Shown piece after piece: positions 6,365 through 13,641 of a DNA stretch of 19,572 nt (position 1 is the first letter of the stretch; the number at the start of each line of letters is the position of its first letter). Both the position numbers and the translations under genes were made by a program. Location of the stretch: positions 1 to 19,572 of the forward strand of contig CAZPRI010000012.1 in assembly GCA_964589635.1 (NCBI GenBank), given 5' to 3'. The stretch comes from CAZUCU01 sp964589635. Lineage in GTDB: Bacteria > Patescibacteriota > Minisyncoccia > Phycocordibacterales > JAACPR01. The notes under the pieces were generated by a model. The model was given only the letters and a program-made list of their open reading frames with translations. It had not been told where the DNA came from and made no database searches.

Positions 6365-8659
6365 TTATAATTTTTTAGCCTTAATACGTAATGAATTTGA
6401 TACGACCGAAACTGATGACATAGCCATCGCAAATCCTGCAAACACCGGGTTCAGAAGCCACCCAAAAATTGGGTAAAAAACTCCTGCTGCAAGTGGTATA
6501 CCTACTATGTTATAGACAAACGCCCAAAACAAATTTTGTTTAATTCCCCTCATGGTCATCTTAGAAAGTTTGATAGATTTTACAAGTTTTGAAATGTCTC
6601 CACCGAGAAGTGTTATACCTGCTGATTCAATGGCAACATCAGTTCCAGTTCCCATAGCAATACCAACATCAGCTTGAGCAAGTGCAGGAGCATCATTCAC
6701 ACCATCCCCTGCCATAGCAACAATATTTCCTTGCAACTGTAATTCCTTTATCTTTGCCAGTTTGTCCTGCGGAAGTACATGCGCCACAACATCATCAATA
6801 CCAACAAGTGAAGCAATGTGTCGAGCCGCTTTCTCGTCGTCACCAGTAAGCATCACAACTTTTATTCCGAGTGCATGCAAATCCTTCACTGCCTCAATGG
6901 ATTCTTTTTTTATTTCATCTGCCACCATAACGAAACCTAGTACCTCACTTTTAGTTGAGAGAATAATAGGTGTTTTTCCTTGTGAAGTAAATTCGTCTAT
7001 TTTTGAATCAGCAAACCTCAAACCTAGATCTCGTACAAGTTTTACATTTCCAATAAAATACTCTACTCCGTTTATAACTCCTTTTAATCCTTTACCCTGG
7101 ATATTCTCAAAATTAGAAACTTCTGTTTGATTAATTTTATGCATTTCCGTGTATCCAATAATCGCATGAGCAATCGGATGCTCTGATTTCTTTTCAAGTG
7201 AAGATAGAATAGATATAAATTCTTCTTTTGTGAGACTTGTAGAATGCTCTATATCAACAAGTGTTGGTTTTCCAATAGTAATTGTTCCTGTCTTATCAAC
7301 CACGACTGTGTCTACCTTGTGAAGTTTTTCAAGTGTCGCAGCATCCTTAATAAGAATTCCTTCCTTTGCGCCCTTACCAACCCCGACAATGATTGCTGTA
7401 GGTGTTGCTAGTCCAAGTGCACATGGACATGCAATCACCAAGATACCAACAAAAGACACCAGACCAAATGATAGTGCTTGCGAGAATCCTAGATACTGGG
7501 AACCAACAATAAGCCAAACAGCAAGAGCAAGAAAAGCAATTACCAAAACAATTGGCACAAAGACTGAGGATATTTTATCTGCTAGCGCTTGAATAGGAGC
7601 CCTACTTCCCTGAGCATCTTCAACCATTTTAATTATCTGAGCAAGCATTGTTTCTGATCCAACTTTATTTGCTTTGAATACAAATGAACCTGATGTATTC
7701 AAGGTTCCAGACACAACGCTATCTCCAATATTTTTTTGGACAGGCATAGGTTCGCCAGTCACCATAGATTCATCTATATATGAGGTTCCTTCTGTGATAA
7801 CACCGTCAACAGGAATTTTTGCTCCAGGTTTTACTATAATTAAGTCACCGTGTTTTACATCATTAATTGAGATTTCAACTTCCTTGCCATCACGAACAAC
7901 GAGTGCAGTCTTTGCTTGTAGGTTTAGAAGTTTTTCTATTGCATCTCCTGTTTTTATTTTTGACCGTGCCTCTAAATATTTTCCAAGAGCAATGAACGTA
8001 ATAACAACAATTGTTACATCATAATATGTATGACTAACATCAATAAACGGAGCAAGCACATCTTCAAATGCAGTGATTGCAAAGCTATATAGAAAAGCAG
8101 CTGATGTTCCGATACCAATCAAGGTGTCCATGTTTGCTTTTCCATACCGAAGAAATCGATAGAATCCAAGTAGATATGGCTTACCAACTACAAATAATGT
8201 ATAGGTAGCAAAAACCGGAAGAAGATGGTGAAAAAATTCCTTGATTGTGTGACTCATATTTGGAACCGCATTATATTGTGCAAGAATATCCCAACTCATT
8301 ACAAATATACTAAAAATTGCCAAAGGGACCGCTGAAATTACTTTTGACCGCATATCAGTAAGTTCACCTAATTTTTCCTTTTTTGACTGCTTGATTCCAG
8401 TATGTTCTGCATGTTCATTTGCAGACATATCCATATTCTCTTCTGAATCCTTAACATCAAGAGTGTATCCAAGTTTTTCTATCTTTTCTGATAGATGATG
8501 TGGATTTGTTTTTTTTGAATCAAAAGAAATTTTTACTGCTTCTGTTCCATAGTTTACTTCAGCAATTTCGACACCATCTGTCTTTTTAAAAGTTTTTTCA
8601 ATAATGCCAGCACATGAAGCACAGTGCATTCCTTTTATCCTATATGTTTGAGTGTGCAT
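6365..8659 (-). CDS. copA: Cu(I)-translocating P-type ATPase CopA
   Basis: The 764-aa protein pumps Cu(I) out of the cytoplasm. One N-terminal HMA domain (residues 3-68) carries GMHCASC (10-16). A Met/His-rich linker (76-88, including MDMSANEHAEH) follows. The P1B-1 features are complete: TGE (301-303) in the actuator domain, CPC (411-413) in the membrane, phosphorylation site DKTGT (455-459), SEHP (492-495) in the nucleotide domain, TGD (605-607), GDGVNDAP (651-658), YN (716-717) and MSSVSVVSNS (747-756) in the last helices. This set is diagnostic for Cu(I) and Ag(I) specificity. It follows a 19-aa ORF by two bases and has no Shine-Dalgarno site of its own, so translation may be coupled. Confidence 0.97.
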   Translation of the reverse strand: MHTQTYRIKGMHCASCAGIIEKTFKKTDGVEIAEVNYGTEAVKISFDSKKTNPHHLSEKIEKLGYTLDVKDSEENMDMSANEHAEHTGIKQSKKEKLGELTDMRSKVISAVPLAIFSIFVMSWDILAQYNAVPNMSHTIKEFFHHLLPVFATYTLFVVGKPYLLGFYRFLRYGKANMDTLIGIGTSAAFLYSFAITAFEDVLAPFIDVSHTYYDVTIVVITFIALGKYLEARSKIKTGDAIEKLLNLQAKTALVVRDGKEVEISINDVKHGDLIIVKPGAKIPVDGVITEGTSYIDESMVTGEPMPVQKNIGDSVVSGTLNTSGSFVFKANKVGSETMLAQIIKMVEDAQGSRAPIQALADKISSVFVPIVLVIAFLALAVWLIVGSQYLGFSQALSFGLVSFVGILVIACPCALGLATPTAIIVGVGKGAKEGILIKDAATLEKLHKVDTVVVDKTGTITIGKPTLVDIEHSTSLTKEEFISILSSLEKKSEHPIAHAIIGYTEMHKINQTEVSNFENIQGKGLKGVINGVEYFIGNVKLVRDLGLRFADSKIDEFTSQGKTPIILSTKSEVLGFVMVADEIKKESIEAVKDLHALGIKVVMLTGDDEKAARHIASLVGIDDVVAHVLPQDKLAKIKELQLQGNIVAMAGDGVNDAPALAQADVGIAMGTGTDVAIESAGITLLGGDISKLVKSIKLSKMTMRGIKQNLFWAFVYNIVGIPLAAGVFYPIFGWLLNPVFAGFAMAMSSVSVVSNSLRIKAKKL

Positions 8660-8661
8660 AA

Positions 8662-8721
8662 TTATTTTCGCTTTAATTTATAAACTTTTAGAATTTCTTG
8701 CTTAGTTTTTTCTGCTTTCAT
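8662..8721 (-). CDS. Possible 19-aa peptide immediately upstream of copA
   Basis: An ATG at 8721 opens a 19-codon frame (MKAEKTKQEILKVYKLKRK) whose TAA lies two bases before the copA ATG. An AGGG sequence eight bases before this ATG is one of the better Shine-Dalgarno matches in the operon, whereas copA lacks one. The peptide is highly basic (nine Lys or Arg of 19). It could be a real micropeptide, or a device for coupling translation into copA. The frame may also be chance. Confidence 0.35.
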   Translation of the reverse strand: MKAEKTKQEILKVYKLKRK

Positions 8722-8757
8722 TTTTATTACCCTATTACTTTTACAAAAATTCATAAT

Positions 8758-9195
8758 TTACCAATTTTTACAACAGTTTATAATTTTTTCGAATGAGTCC
8801 GAGAGTGCTCTAGAATTTCTGAATGTATACACAAACAATGAGATGGCCCAAATTGTAAGGACTACCCAGAAAGCGTTCCAAATAAAAATTTGTTCTACTA
8901 ATAAATAAGCAACGAAAAGGGATACTAGATAAAAAGGTAATTTAAATACAGTAAATTTTTCTGGTAGTTTTTGTGCTAATTTATTTGTTAATCCTGCCAC
9001 TGTACCACCAACAAGCAAAGCAATTATAATGGGATCAATTTCGAAGCCTGTGTAGAATAAAATAAGTAGAACTATCCAGGTAATACTGACAGCCGAACAA
9101 AGAGCGCAAACTTTTATTCTAGAAAGAGACTTGACTGACATTGTTATCATAAACAGGACTGTAATGAATAATATGGTCAGTGTTAAATTAATCAT
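8758..9195 (-). CDS. Small membrane protein with CALC motif, copper operon
   Basis: The 145-aa protein is of unrecognised family. It has about four or five hydrophobic segments (roughly 4-20, 37-50, 54-70, 86-103 and 105-123). A cytoplasm- or membrane-edge Cys pair, KVCALC (29-33), opens the second helix, and a second Cys pair, INCCKNW, sits at the very C-terminus (Cys141, Cys142). The ATG overlaps the stop of the upstream CPLC protein by four bases (ATGA), so the two are translated together. The Cys arrangement and the operon suggest metal or thiol chemistry, but no function is established. Confidence 0.75.
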   Translation of the reverse strand: MINLTLTILFITVLFMITMSVKSLSRIKVCALCSAVSITWIVLLILFYTGFEIDPIIIALLVGGTVAGLTNKLAQKLPEKFTVFKLPFYLVSLFVAYLLVEQIFIWNAFWVVLTIWAISLFVYTFRNSRALSDSFEKIINCCKNW

Positions 9196-9713
9196 GATAA
9201 TAATTGAATTACTATTGATGCAATTATTAGTAGCACAAATGTCAGAGTTATACCTTGATAAGGAATCTGCCTTCCCCTATATCTTGTGATTGTTTTACTA
9301 ATGTATGGCGCAACCAACATAATTATTGTTCCAATGACTACACCTAGCAGATAAAGATCTATTGTATATGTGTTATGAAATAAGGTTCCATATTCACCAA
9401 ACAAATTCAGGTATAAAGGTCCGTAATGTCTTATCAAGGGCATTATAGGAATTACAGTTCCTAGATAAATCAAACCAGCCAAAATTTGTTTTTGATAAGG
9501 AATAAATCTTCTTTTTACCAATGGAGCAATCCAAAGTCCTAAGGCTACAGAGAAGGCTCCAATCAATACTCCTATAATAACTGAGGACACACCGAGAGAT
9601 GCAGCCAGAACAGCCAAAGCTCCTGCTCCTGCGGTACACAAGGGACAGTGTGCCGATGCAAATTTAGGAAGTAAAATTATTGATGTAATAACGCTCAAAA
9701 CTAATCTTTTCAT
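9192..9713 (-). CDS. Membrane protein with signal peptide and CPLC motif, copper operon
   Basis: The 173-aa protein starts with a signal-like segment (1-21, ending FASA) followed directly by HCPLCTAGAGA (22-32), which places Cys23, Cys26 and His22 at the start of the mature outer face. Four further hydrophobic segments lie at about 38-64, 76-94, 117-137 and 155-172. I know of no assigned function. The CxxC just outside the membrane, like that of thiol-disulfide carriers, and the copper genes on both sides suggest Cu(I) or thiol handling. It begins four bases after the DUF411 stop and overlaps the next gene by four bases. Confidence 0.75.
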   Translation of the reverse strand: MKRLVLSVITSIILLPKFASAHCPLCTAGAGALAVLAASLGVSSVIIGVLIGAFSVALGLWIAPLVKRRFIPYQKQILAGLIYLGTVIPIMPLIRHYGPLYLNLFGEYGTLFHNTYTIDLYLLGVVIGTIIMLVAPYISKTITRYRGRQIPYQGITLTFVLLIIASIVIQLLS

Positions 9714-9717
9714 ATTA

Positions 9718-10203
9718 TTAAATTGTTAGAAATATTTTACCAGCAGTTCCATCATTATTGATTTCATAAATCATGAAATCTTCTGTTTTCGGACCCGGCA
9801 TTCCTGGTGAACCGGAAGGCATACCTGCCATACCAATTCCCTTAATATCTGGTTTTTCGATTAATAATTTTTCGATCGCTTCATTTGGTACATGGCCCTC
9901 AAGCACATAATTAGCAATCTCTGTAGTGTGACAGCTTAGAAGTTCATTTGGTATACCCAATTCTTCTTTGATCGGAGAAAGATCTTCCATATTCTTTATA
10001 TCAACTGAATAACCTTCAGCTTTCATATATGAAGAATAAACACCACAACATCCACAAGTCGGTTCCTTATAAATTGTTGCAACCAATTTCTCCGAATCAA
10101 CTCCCTCCTTTACAATTTGATTTGAACTACCTTTAGTAGATATAATACTTACAAGTCCTATACAAAACAAAACTATTACTAAAATAAATACTGTTTTCTT
10201 CAT
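9718..10203 (-). CDS. Membrane-anchored DUF411 metal-binding protein
   Basis: The 161-aa protein has an N-terminal hydrophobic anchor or signal (4-22) and then a DUF411 domain (about 42-161). The family's Cys cluster TCGCCG (49-54: Cys50, Cys52, Cys53) is followed by the SCHTTEI motif (90-96: Cys91, His92), EGHVP (102-106: His104) and the Met-rich loop GIGMAGMPSGSPGM (122-135). This matches the whole DUF411 pattern found beside copper resistance genes. A role as an exported copper-binding protein is generally inferred. The ATG overlaps the stop of the 46-aa ORF (ATGA), indicating coupling. Confidence 0.92.
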   Translation of the reverse strand: MKKTVFILVIVLFCIGLVSIISTKGSSNQIVKEGVDSEKLVATIYKEPTCGCCGVYSSYMKAEGYSVDIKNMEDLSPIKEELGIPNELLSCHTTEIANYVLEGHVPNEAIEKLLIEKPDIKGIGMAGMPSGSPGMPGPKTEDFMIYEINNDGTAGKIFLTI

Positions 10204-10340
10204 GATAAATTAATTATTTTTAATGACTCTTCCTCTAATTCACCACCCATCATCTTTTCCATAAAATATAGTCTGTCATATCTGCCAATATAATCTTCCA
10301 TCTCATCATGCATACTGTCAGAGTAAAAACCTTTATGCAT
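10200..10340 (-). CDS. 46-aa Met/His-rich peptide in the copper operon
   Basis: The frame also reads further upstream, but that part overlaps csoR. The ATG at 10340 lies one base after the csoR stop (TAATATG), and the gene ends in a four-base overlap with the DUF411 gene, so both junctions are typical of real operon genes. The peptide begins MHKGFYSDSMHDEMEDY and contains six Met, two His and many acidic residues, with an MEKMMGGE segment near 27-34. It has no Cys and no membrane helix. A cytoplasmic copper-binding or regulatory peptide is possible. I do not recognise a family. Confidence 0.6.
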   Translation of the reverse strand: MHKGFYSDSMHDEMEDYIGRYDRLYFMEKMMGGELEEESLKIINLS

Positions 10341-10341
10341 A

Positions 10342-10611
10342 TTATTTTTTCTTAGCTTTTTTAAACACATTAATAATCTCATCTATTGCTTTTTTCTCTT
10401 GTCCCTTTTTCATTTGATGAGCCACATGTTCAGACAAATGATTTTGTAGCATTAAATCTTCCACTACAGACAAGGCACTCCTTATTGCTGAAGATTGTGT
10501 AATAACATCAATACAATATTTTTCACCCTCAATCATCTTTCTTAATCCATTTATCTGACCACTTATTCTATTTAAACGAATTAATAATTTTTTCTGTATA
10601 TCCTGATTCAT
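10342..10611 (-). CDS. csoR: CsoR-family copper-sensing repressor
   Basis: The start at ATG 10611 gives 89 aa; the longer frame to 10650 runs through the promoter. The protein matches the all-helical CsoR/RcnR family: RLNRISGQINGLRKMIE (12-28), Cys33 in KYCIDVITQ, the SAIRSAL helix, and NHLSEHVAH (57-65). The metal site reads Cys33, His58, His62, with spacings of 25 and 4 residues. Most copper CsoRs have Cys-His-Cys; Cys-His-His is known for the Thermus thermophilus CsoR, and RcnR-type nickel/cobalt sensors also have His at the last position. The RcnR N-terminal His is absent. The copper genes downstream and the operator inside its promoter support autoregulated Cu(I) sensing. Confidence 0.9.
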   Translation of the reverse strand: MNQDIQKKLLIRLNRISGQINGLRKMIEGEKYCIDVITQSSAIRSALSVVEDLMLQNHLSEHVAHQMKKGQEKKAIDEIINVFKKAKKK

Positions 10612-10617
10612 AAAAAT

Positions 10618-10646
10618 ATTATACCCCCATAGGGTATAATACGCAA
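10618..10646 (-). promoter_or_regulatory. csoR operon promoter with embedded CsoR operator
   Basis: On the minus strand TTGCGT (10641-10646) and TATAAT (10618-10623) are spaced by 17 bases. The spacer is filled by ATACCCCCATAGGGTAT (10621-10637), a G/C-tract inverted repeat of the type bound by CsoR proteins. The near-palindrome extends across both AT flanks (10618-10640). The -10 is six bases from the csoR ATG at 10611, so the message should be leaderless and repressor binding would block polymerase directly. Confidence 0.85.
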
Positions 10647-10665
10647 ACACAATTTTTAATTTCTA

Positions 10666-11154
10666 TTACTCAAACAAGATTGGAATTTCTAAGGCGTCGT
10701 CATTTTCTGGTAGACCAGAAGGATTGTCTTTTTGGAGTATTATTGCCCCACGTTTATATGGCGTATCATTCGGCAAATCATAATTTACCTCCCCAGTAAA
10801 AGGAACAAATTCTTCATTCATCCATTCGTCCTGAGCTGTAGCATACCCCTCCCCGATTATGAGACCATTCCAATCAACAACAACGATTGGGAATGAACCC
10901 TCAAAGAACCAAAAGCCACGAGCTTCTCCTTTTACAGAAGCAGGATTACCGACCACTTGTCCTGAAGTAGGACTATCCAATCTAATTAAATTATCTTTAT
11001 TATTGGCAACTTCATCAGTAGATTCATCATCTAAAGGTTTCACTTCTACAACGTTTTGATTTTCTGACACATTATAAGAATCATCGGTTCTCGCACCTAT
11101 AAATATAAACAAGCCTACGATAATCAAAACACCAAATATAATTTTAATGTTCAT
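10666..11154 (-). CDS. Membrane-anchored Gmad2 (immunoglobulin-like) domain protein
   Basis: The 162-aa protein has a single N-terminal hydrophobic anchor (4-20), an acidic linker to about residue 56, and a Gmad2-type domain (about 57-162; PF10648). Visible family features are DSPTSGQVVGNPASVKGEARGF split across 60-81, WFFEGSFPIVVVD (82-94), AQDEWM (107-112), FVPFTGEV (116-123) and the near-invariant KDNPSGLPENDD (142-153). The domain is an extracellular beta-sandwich of unknown partner, common in Firmicutes and Parcubacteria. It lies nine bases after the 11164-11679 gene and is probably cotranscribed. Confidence 0.88.
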   Translation of the reverse strand: MNIKIIFGVLIIVGLFIFIGARTDDSYNVSENQNVVEVKPLDDESTDEVANNKDNLIRLDSPTSGQVVGNPASVKGEARGFWFFEGSFPIVVVDWNGLIIGEGYATAQDEWMNEEFVPFTGEVNYDLPNDTPYKRGAIILQKDNPSGLPENDDALEIPILFE

Positions 11155-11163
11155 AATATATTA

Positions 11164-11679
11164 TCATTTAATATGATCCGTTTTATCAAGAATCTCTTTC
11201 GCTTCCCCTGTTGCCTTTGTTTTATTTTCTGAAGAGATTCTTTCATGCAACATGTCCACAAGTTCAGCAGGTTGTTTTGTAGTGTAATTTCCATCAAATC
11301 TCTCTTTTATTAACTCTTTCAAAACATTAGACCAATCATCTTCTATATGACCTTTAGATTCAGATGGCACGAAAAGATATATTGATGCAATAGAATCTGA
11401 ATTACAGACATCCTGAATCTTTTCTGCAAATTCTTTTGAAAAAAAATCTTGAGCTTTTTCCTTTTTGGGTTCTAAAACTGATCCAAAACTCGGACTATTA
11501 ACTGCACCTCTTTTGAACATTCCCTCGTTATCTGAATATTCAGGAGTATCAACTCGATGTTCATCCACTTTATTTAGCTCATCTCCCTTTATTTTGTAGA
11601 TTATTCCATGGTGACTACCCATGACAACCAAAAGTGATGCGTCCAAATTTAATTGGGCTATTTCATTATTTATTTTCAT
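11164..11679 (-). CDS. Host-attachment / baeRF-like protein, distant
   Basis: The 171-aa protein lacks signal and membrane segments. The layout recalls the 'protein required for attachment to host cells' family (PF10116) and the related bacterial archaeo-eukaryotic release factor (baeRF) fold: a short first strand (ASLLVVMGSHHGIIYKI, 14-30), a helix with FFSKEFAEKIQDV (79-91), a strand IASIYLFVPSESKG (97-110), and a final helix around PAELVDMLHERI (137-148). These positions fit the family's order, but similarity is weak. If correct, it may act near the ribosome or on RNA; the attachment name comes from one plant-associated bacterium and is a poor guide. It heads a pair with the Gmad2 gene. 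Confidence 0.45.
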   Translation of the reverse strand: MKINNEIAQLNLDASLLVVMGSHHGIIYKIKGDELNKVDEHRVDTPEYSDNEGMFKRGAVNSPSFGSVLEPKKEKAQDFFSKEFAEKIQDVCNSDSIASIYLFVPSESKGHIEDDWSNVLKELIKERFDGNYTTKQPAELVDMLHERISSENKTKATGEAKEILDKTDHIK

Positions 11680-11709
11680 AGTTTACAGAAGTTATCTGAT
11701 AATATCTCT

Positions 11710-11736
11710 ATTATAACACAGGATAAGGATCCTTAT
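11710..11736 (-). promoter_or_regulatory. Promoter with overlapping 14-bp palindrome
   Basis: On the minus strand TATAAT (11710-11715) precedes the gene starting at 11679, leaving a leader of about 25 bases. A perfect 14-bp palindrome, ATAAGGATCCTTAT (11723-11736), covers the spacer and the -35 position. It could be an operator. It lacks the T tract of a terminator. Confidence 0.35.
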
Positions 11737-11740
11737 TCCT

Positions 11741-12622
11741 TTATTTCTGACCAAAATACTTAAGAATTCCCTTCACTCCAAACAAATTCTTTTCCCAATC
11801 AATCGACTCACGAGTCTCAAGTTCCACAGTGATTGCGGGTACTCCTATTGACGCTAGCCAACCCTCGGCATCCCCCGTAATTTCGTAGGCATCAAAAGAT
11901 GGTACTGCTTTGTAACCAGAAGCCGAAGAATATTCGTTCATAATTTTTATAGTCTCTGGTAGAGGTCCCTCATTACATTCAGATGCATAGACAGCATTTG
12001 CTTGACTATGCCAAAAAACAACTGCTTTTGGATCTAGATCCTCAACAAAATTTTTAATAGTTTCAGTTTCTGGTTCAGAAAAAGATTCTGTTCCAGCGCT
12101 TACTACATTACTTTTCCATTTACTCTCAGGCTGCCAATTACAATCAAAGTTTCTGTTTAGGTCTACACCGTTTGCATTGAGTCTTCCTTCTTCCAAAATA
12201 TTTTTTGAAAACGAGACATCTGATACTAGAAAACGACCATTCTTCCCCACGACCTTAAATAAACCATCTGGGTTAGCAGAAGGAATTATTTTTAATGTGA
12301 CATTCTCTGGGACAGAGTCTGGGTTTTCCGTAAAATAATCTATAAAATCATATGCTAACAGAGTACTGTTCCATTCATATCCACCGTGAATTCCTCCAAC
12401 AAACAAGATGTTTGTTTTTCCGTTACCAAAACTATAAGAAGTAATTTCTCGATCCTCTACTGATTTTCCTATAACAGAATATTCATGATTATTGTTTTCT
12501 ACTAAAACACCCTCAAATTCAATAGGTTCTTTATTTTTTAAAAAATGATAGGATCCCCAAACTACTCCAGCCACAACCACCAATACTAAAAAAATATTTT
12601 TTTTGGAAGACAGAAAATTCAT
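11741..12622 (-). CDS. Membrane-anchored M14-family zinc metallopeptidase
   Basis: The 293-aa protein has an N-terminal membrane anchor (10-26) and then an M14 zinc carboxypeptidase domain outside the cell. The zinc ligands are present: His79 and Glu83 in GGIHGGYEWN (76-85) and His205 in FWHSQ (203-207). Substrate-binding residues lie in GRLNANGVDLNRNFD (146-160: Arg147, Asn156, Arg157), and the catalytic Glu in ITVELET (264-270: Glu267, with Glu269). It probably trims peptides or cell-wall peptides. The ATG overlaps the stop of its upstream paralogue by one base (TAATG), so the two are made together. Confidence 0.9.
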   Translation of the reverse strand: MNFLSSKKNIFLVLVVVAGVVWGSYHFLKNKEPIEFEGVLVENNNHEYSVIGKSVEDREITSYSFGNGKTNILFVGGIHGGYEWNSTLLAYDFIDYFTENPDSVPENVTLKIIPSANPDGLFKVVGKNGRFLVSDVSFSKNILEEGRLNANGVDLNRNFDCNWQPESKWKSNVVSAGTESFSEPETETIKNFVEDLDPKAVVFWHSQANAVYASECNEGPLPETIKIMNEYSSASGYKAVPSFDAYEITGDAEGWLASIGVPAITVELETRESIDWEKNLFGVKGILKYFGQK

Positions 12623-13494
12623 TAATTACTGTAATAATCAAGAACTGCTTTTATTCCATCAATATTCTTTTCAAATTCAACATCTTGATGATTTGTAAGT
12701 AATACACTTATTGCTGGTATTCCTTTCTTTGCAAGCCAGTTTGTTGCATCTCCTGTAATTTCGTAAAAATCAAATTCCTCGTTCGCAGGATATCCTGATT
12801 CTTTAGCAAACAATCTAGTTAATTCTAATGTTTCAGGCAATACTCCATTATGACAACTTGATGCATACACGCCACCAGCAGCAGCATACCAAACAACAAC
12901 AGCTTCTGGATTTAATTCATCTACAAAAGATCTCAAAGCTATTGATTCTGGTTCAGAAAAGGTAGAATCTCCACCACTAACTGTTTTATTTTGCCATATT
13001 CCCTCTTCTTGCCAATCACAATCAAAGTTTCTGTTTAAATCAACTCCGTTCGCATTGAATCTTCCATCAGATGCTTTTGAATCTGATCCTCCTACTTCAA
13101 CCCCATCGACATTCAAAGCAGGAATAATACTAACTCTCACATCATTAGGAATAGTTTCCGGATTTTCTCTTAAATAATTCATAACTTGGTTAGAAAGTGC
13201 AATAGTATTAGCTTCATATTTTCCGTGTATTCCGCTAACAAAAAGCAAATTCTTTTCCCCTTCACCAAAGTGATATGCCATAATATCCTTTCCTTCAACA
13301 GAAGATCCAATCACTGTCTCTGTTTTGTTTTCATCTTTCTCCGAATCATTTTTATCTAATTCTTGTGTATCACTATCCATCGTATTTTCCGATACATTAG
13401 AATTATCTACAACGTTTAATGTACCTTTTGTAAATACGTATAGACCAAACCCTAAAAGAACAACTACTAATATAATAATTATTGTATTTTTCAT
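12622..13494 (-). CDS. M14-like paralogue with degenerate active site (likely pseudoenzyme)
   Basis: The start at ATG 13494 gives 290 aa. It is a clear paralogue of the next gene: anchor (4-22), GIHGKYEAN (88-96: His90, Glu94), GRFNANGVDLNRNFDCDW (144-161), the GVYASSC and EITGDATNWLAKKGIPAI segments. Two positions have changed. The third zinc ligand (His205 in the paralogue) is Tyr203 here, in VWYAAAGG. The catalytic Glu region VELET is VLLTN (264-268). An acidic, low-complexity linker (about 33-60) separates anchor and domain. It probably binds rather than cleaves, perhaps substrate or its active partner. Predicted -10 is TATACT at 13504-13509. Confidence 0.88.
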   Translation of the reverse strand: MKNTIIIILVVVLLGFGLYVFTKGTLNVVDNSNVSENTMDSDTQELDKNDSEKDENKTETVIGSSVEGKDIMAYHFGEGEKNLLFVSGIHGKYEANTIALSNQVMNYLRENPETIPNDVRVSIIPALNVDGVEVGGSDSKASDGRFNANGVDLNRNFDCDWQEEGIWQNKTVSGGDSTFSEPESIALRSFVDELNPEAVVVWYAAAGGVYASSCHNGVLPETLELTRLFAKESGYPANEEFDFYEITGDATNWLAKKGIPAISVLLTNHQDVEFEKNIDGIKAVLDYYSN

Positions 13495-13503
13495 AATACT
13501 TAC

Positions 13504-13509
13504 AGTATA
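13504..13509 (-). promoter_or_regulatory. -10 box of the M14 gene pair
   Basis: TATACT on the minus strand is followed by GTAAGTATT and the ATG at 13494. The 26 bases here match those ahead of the cupin start at 22 positions. Confidence 0.4.
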
Positions 13510-13641
13510 CAACAAAAGCCCTCATGGATTAAATGAAGGACGAATTTTTTGTAATCGGTGCCTATGTAGCACTTTATACAAAAAGTTATACCGTCCAAGA
13601 CGGGTCAATAAAAATGTTTTGAAAAATAAGGCGAAAATGAT

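Noticed and set aside
10612..10650. N-terminal extension of CsoR
   Set aside because: It would translate the operator and promoter; family alignment starts at ATG 10611.
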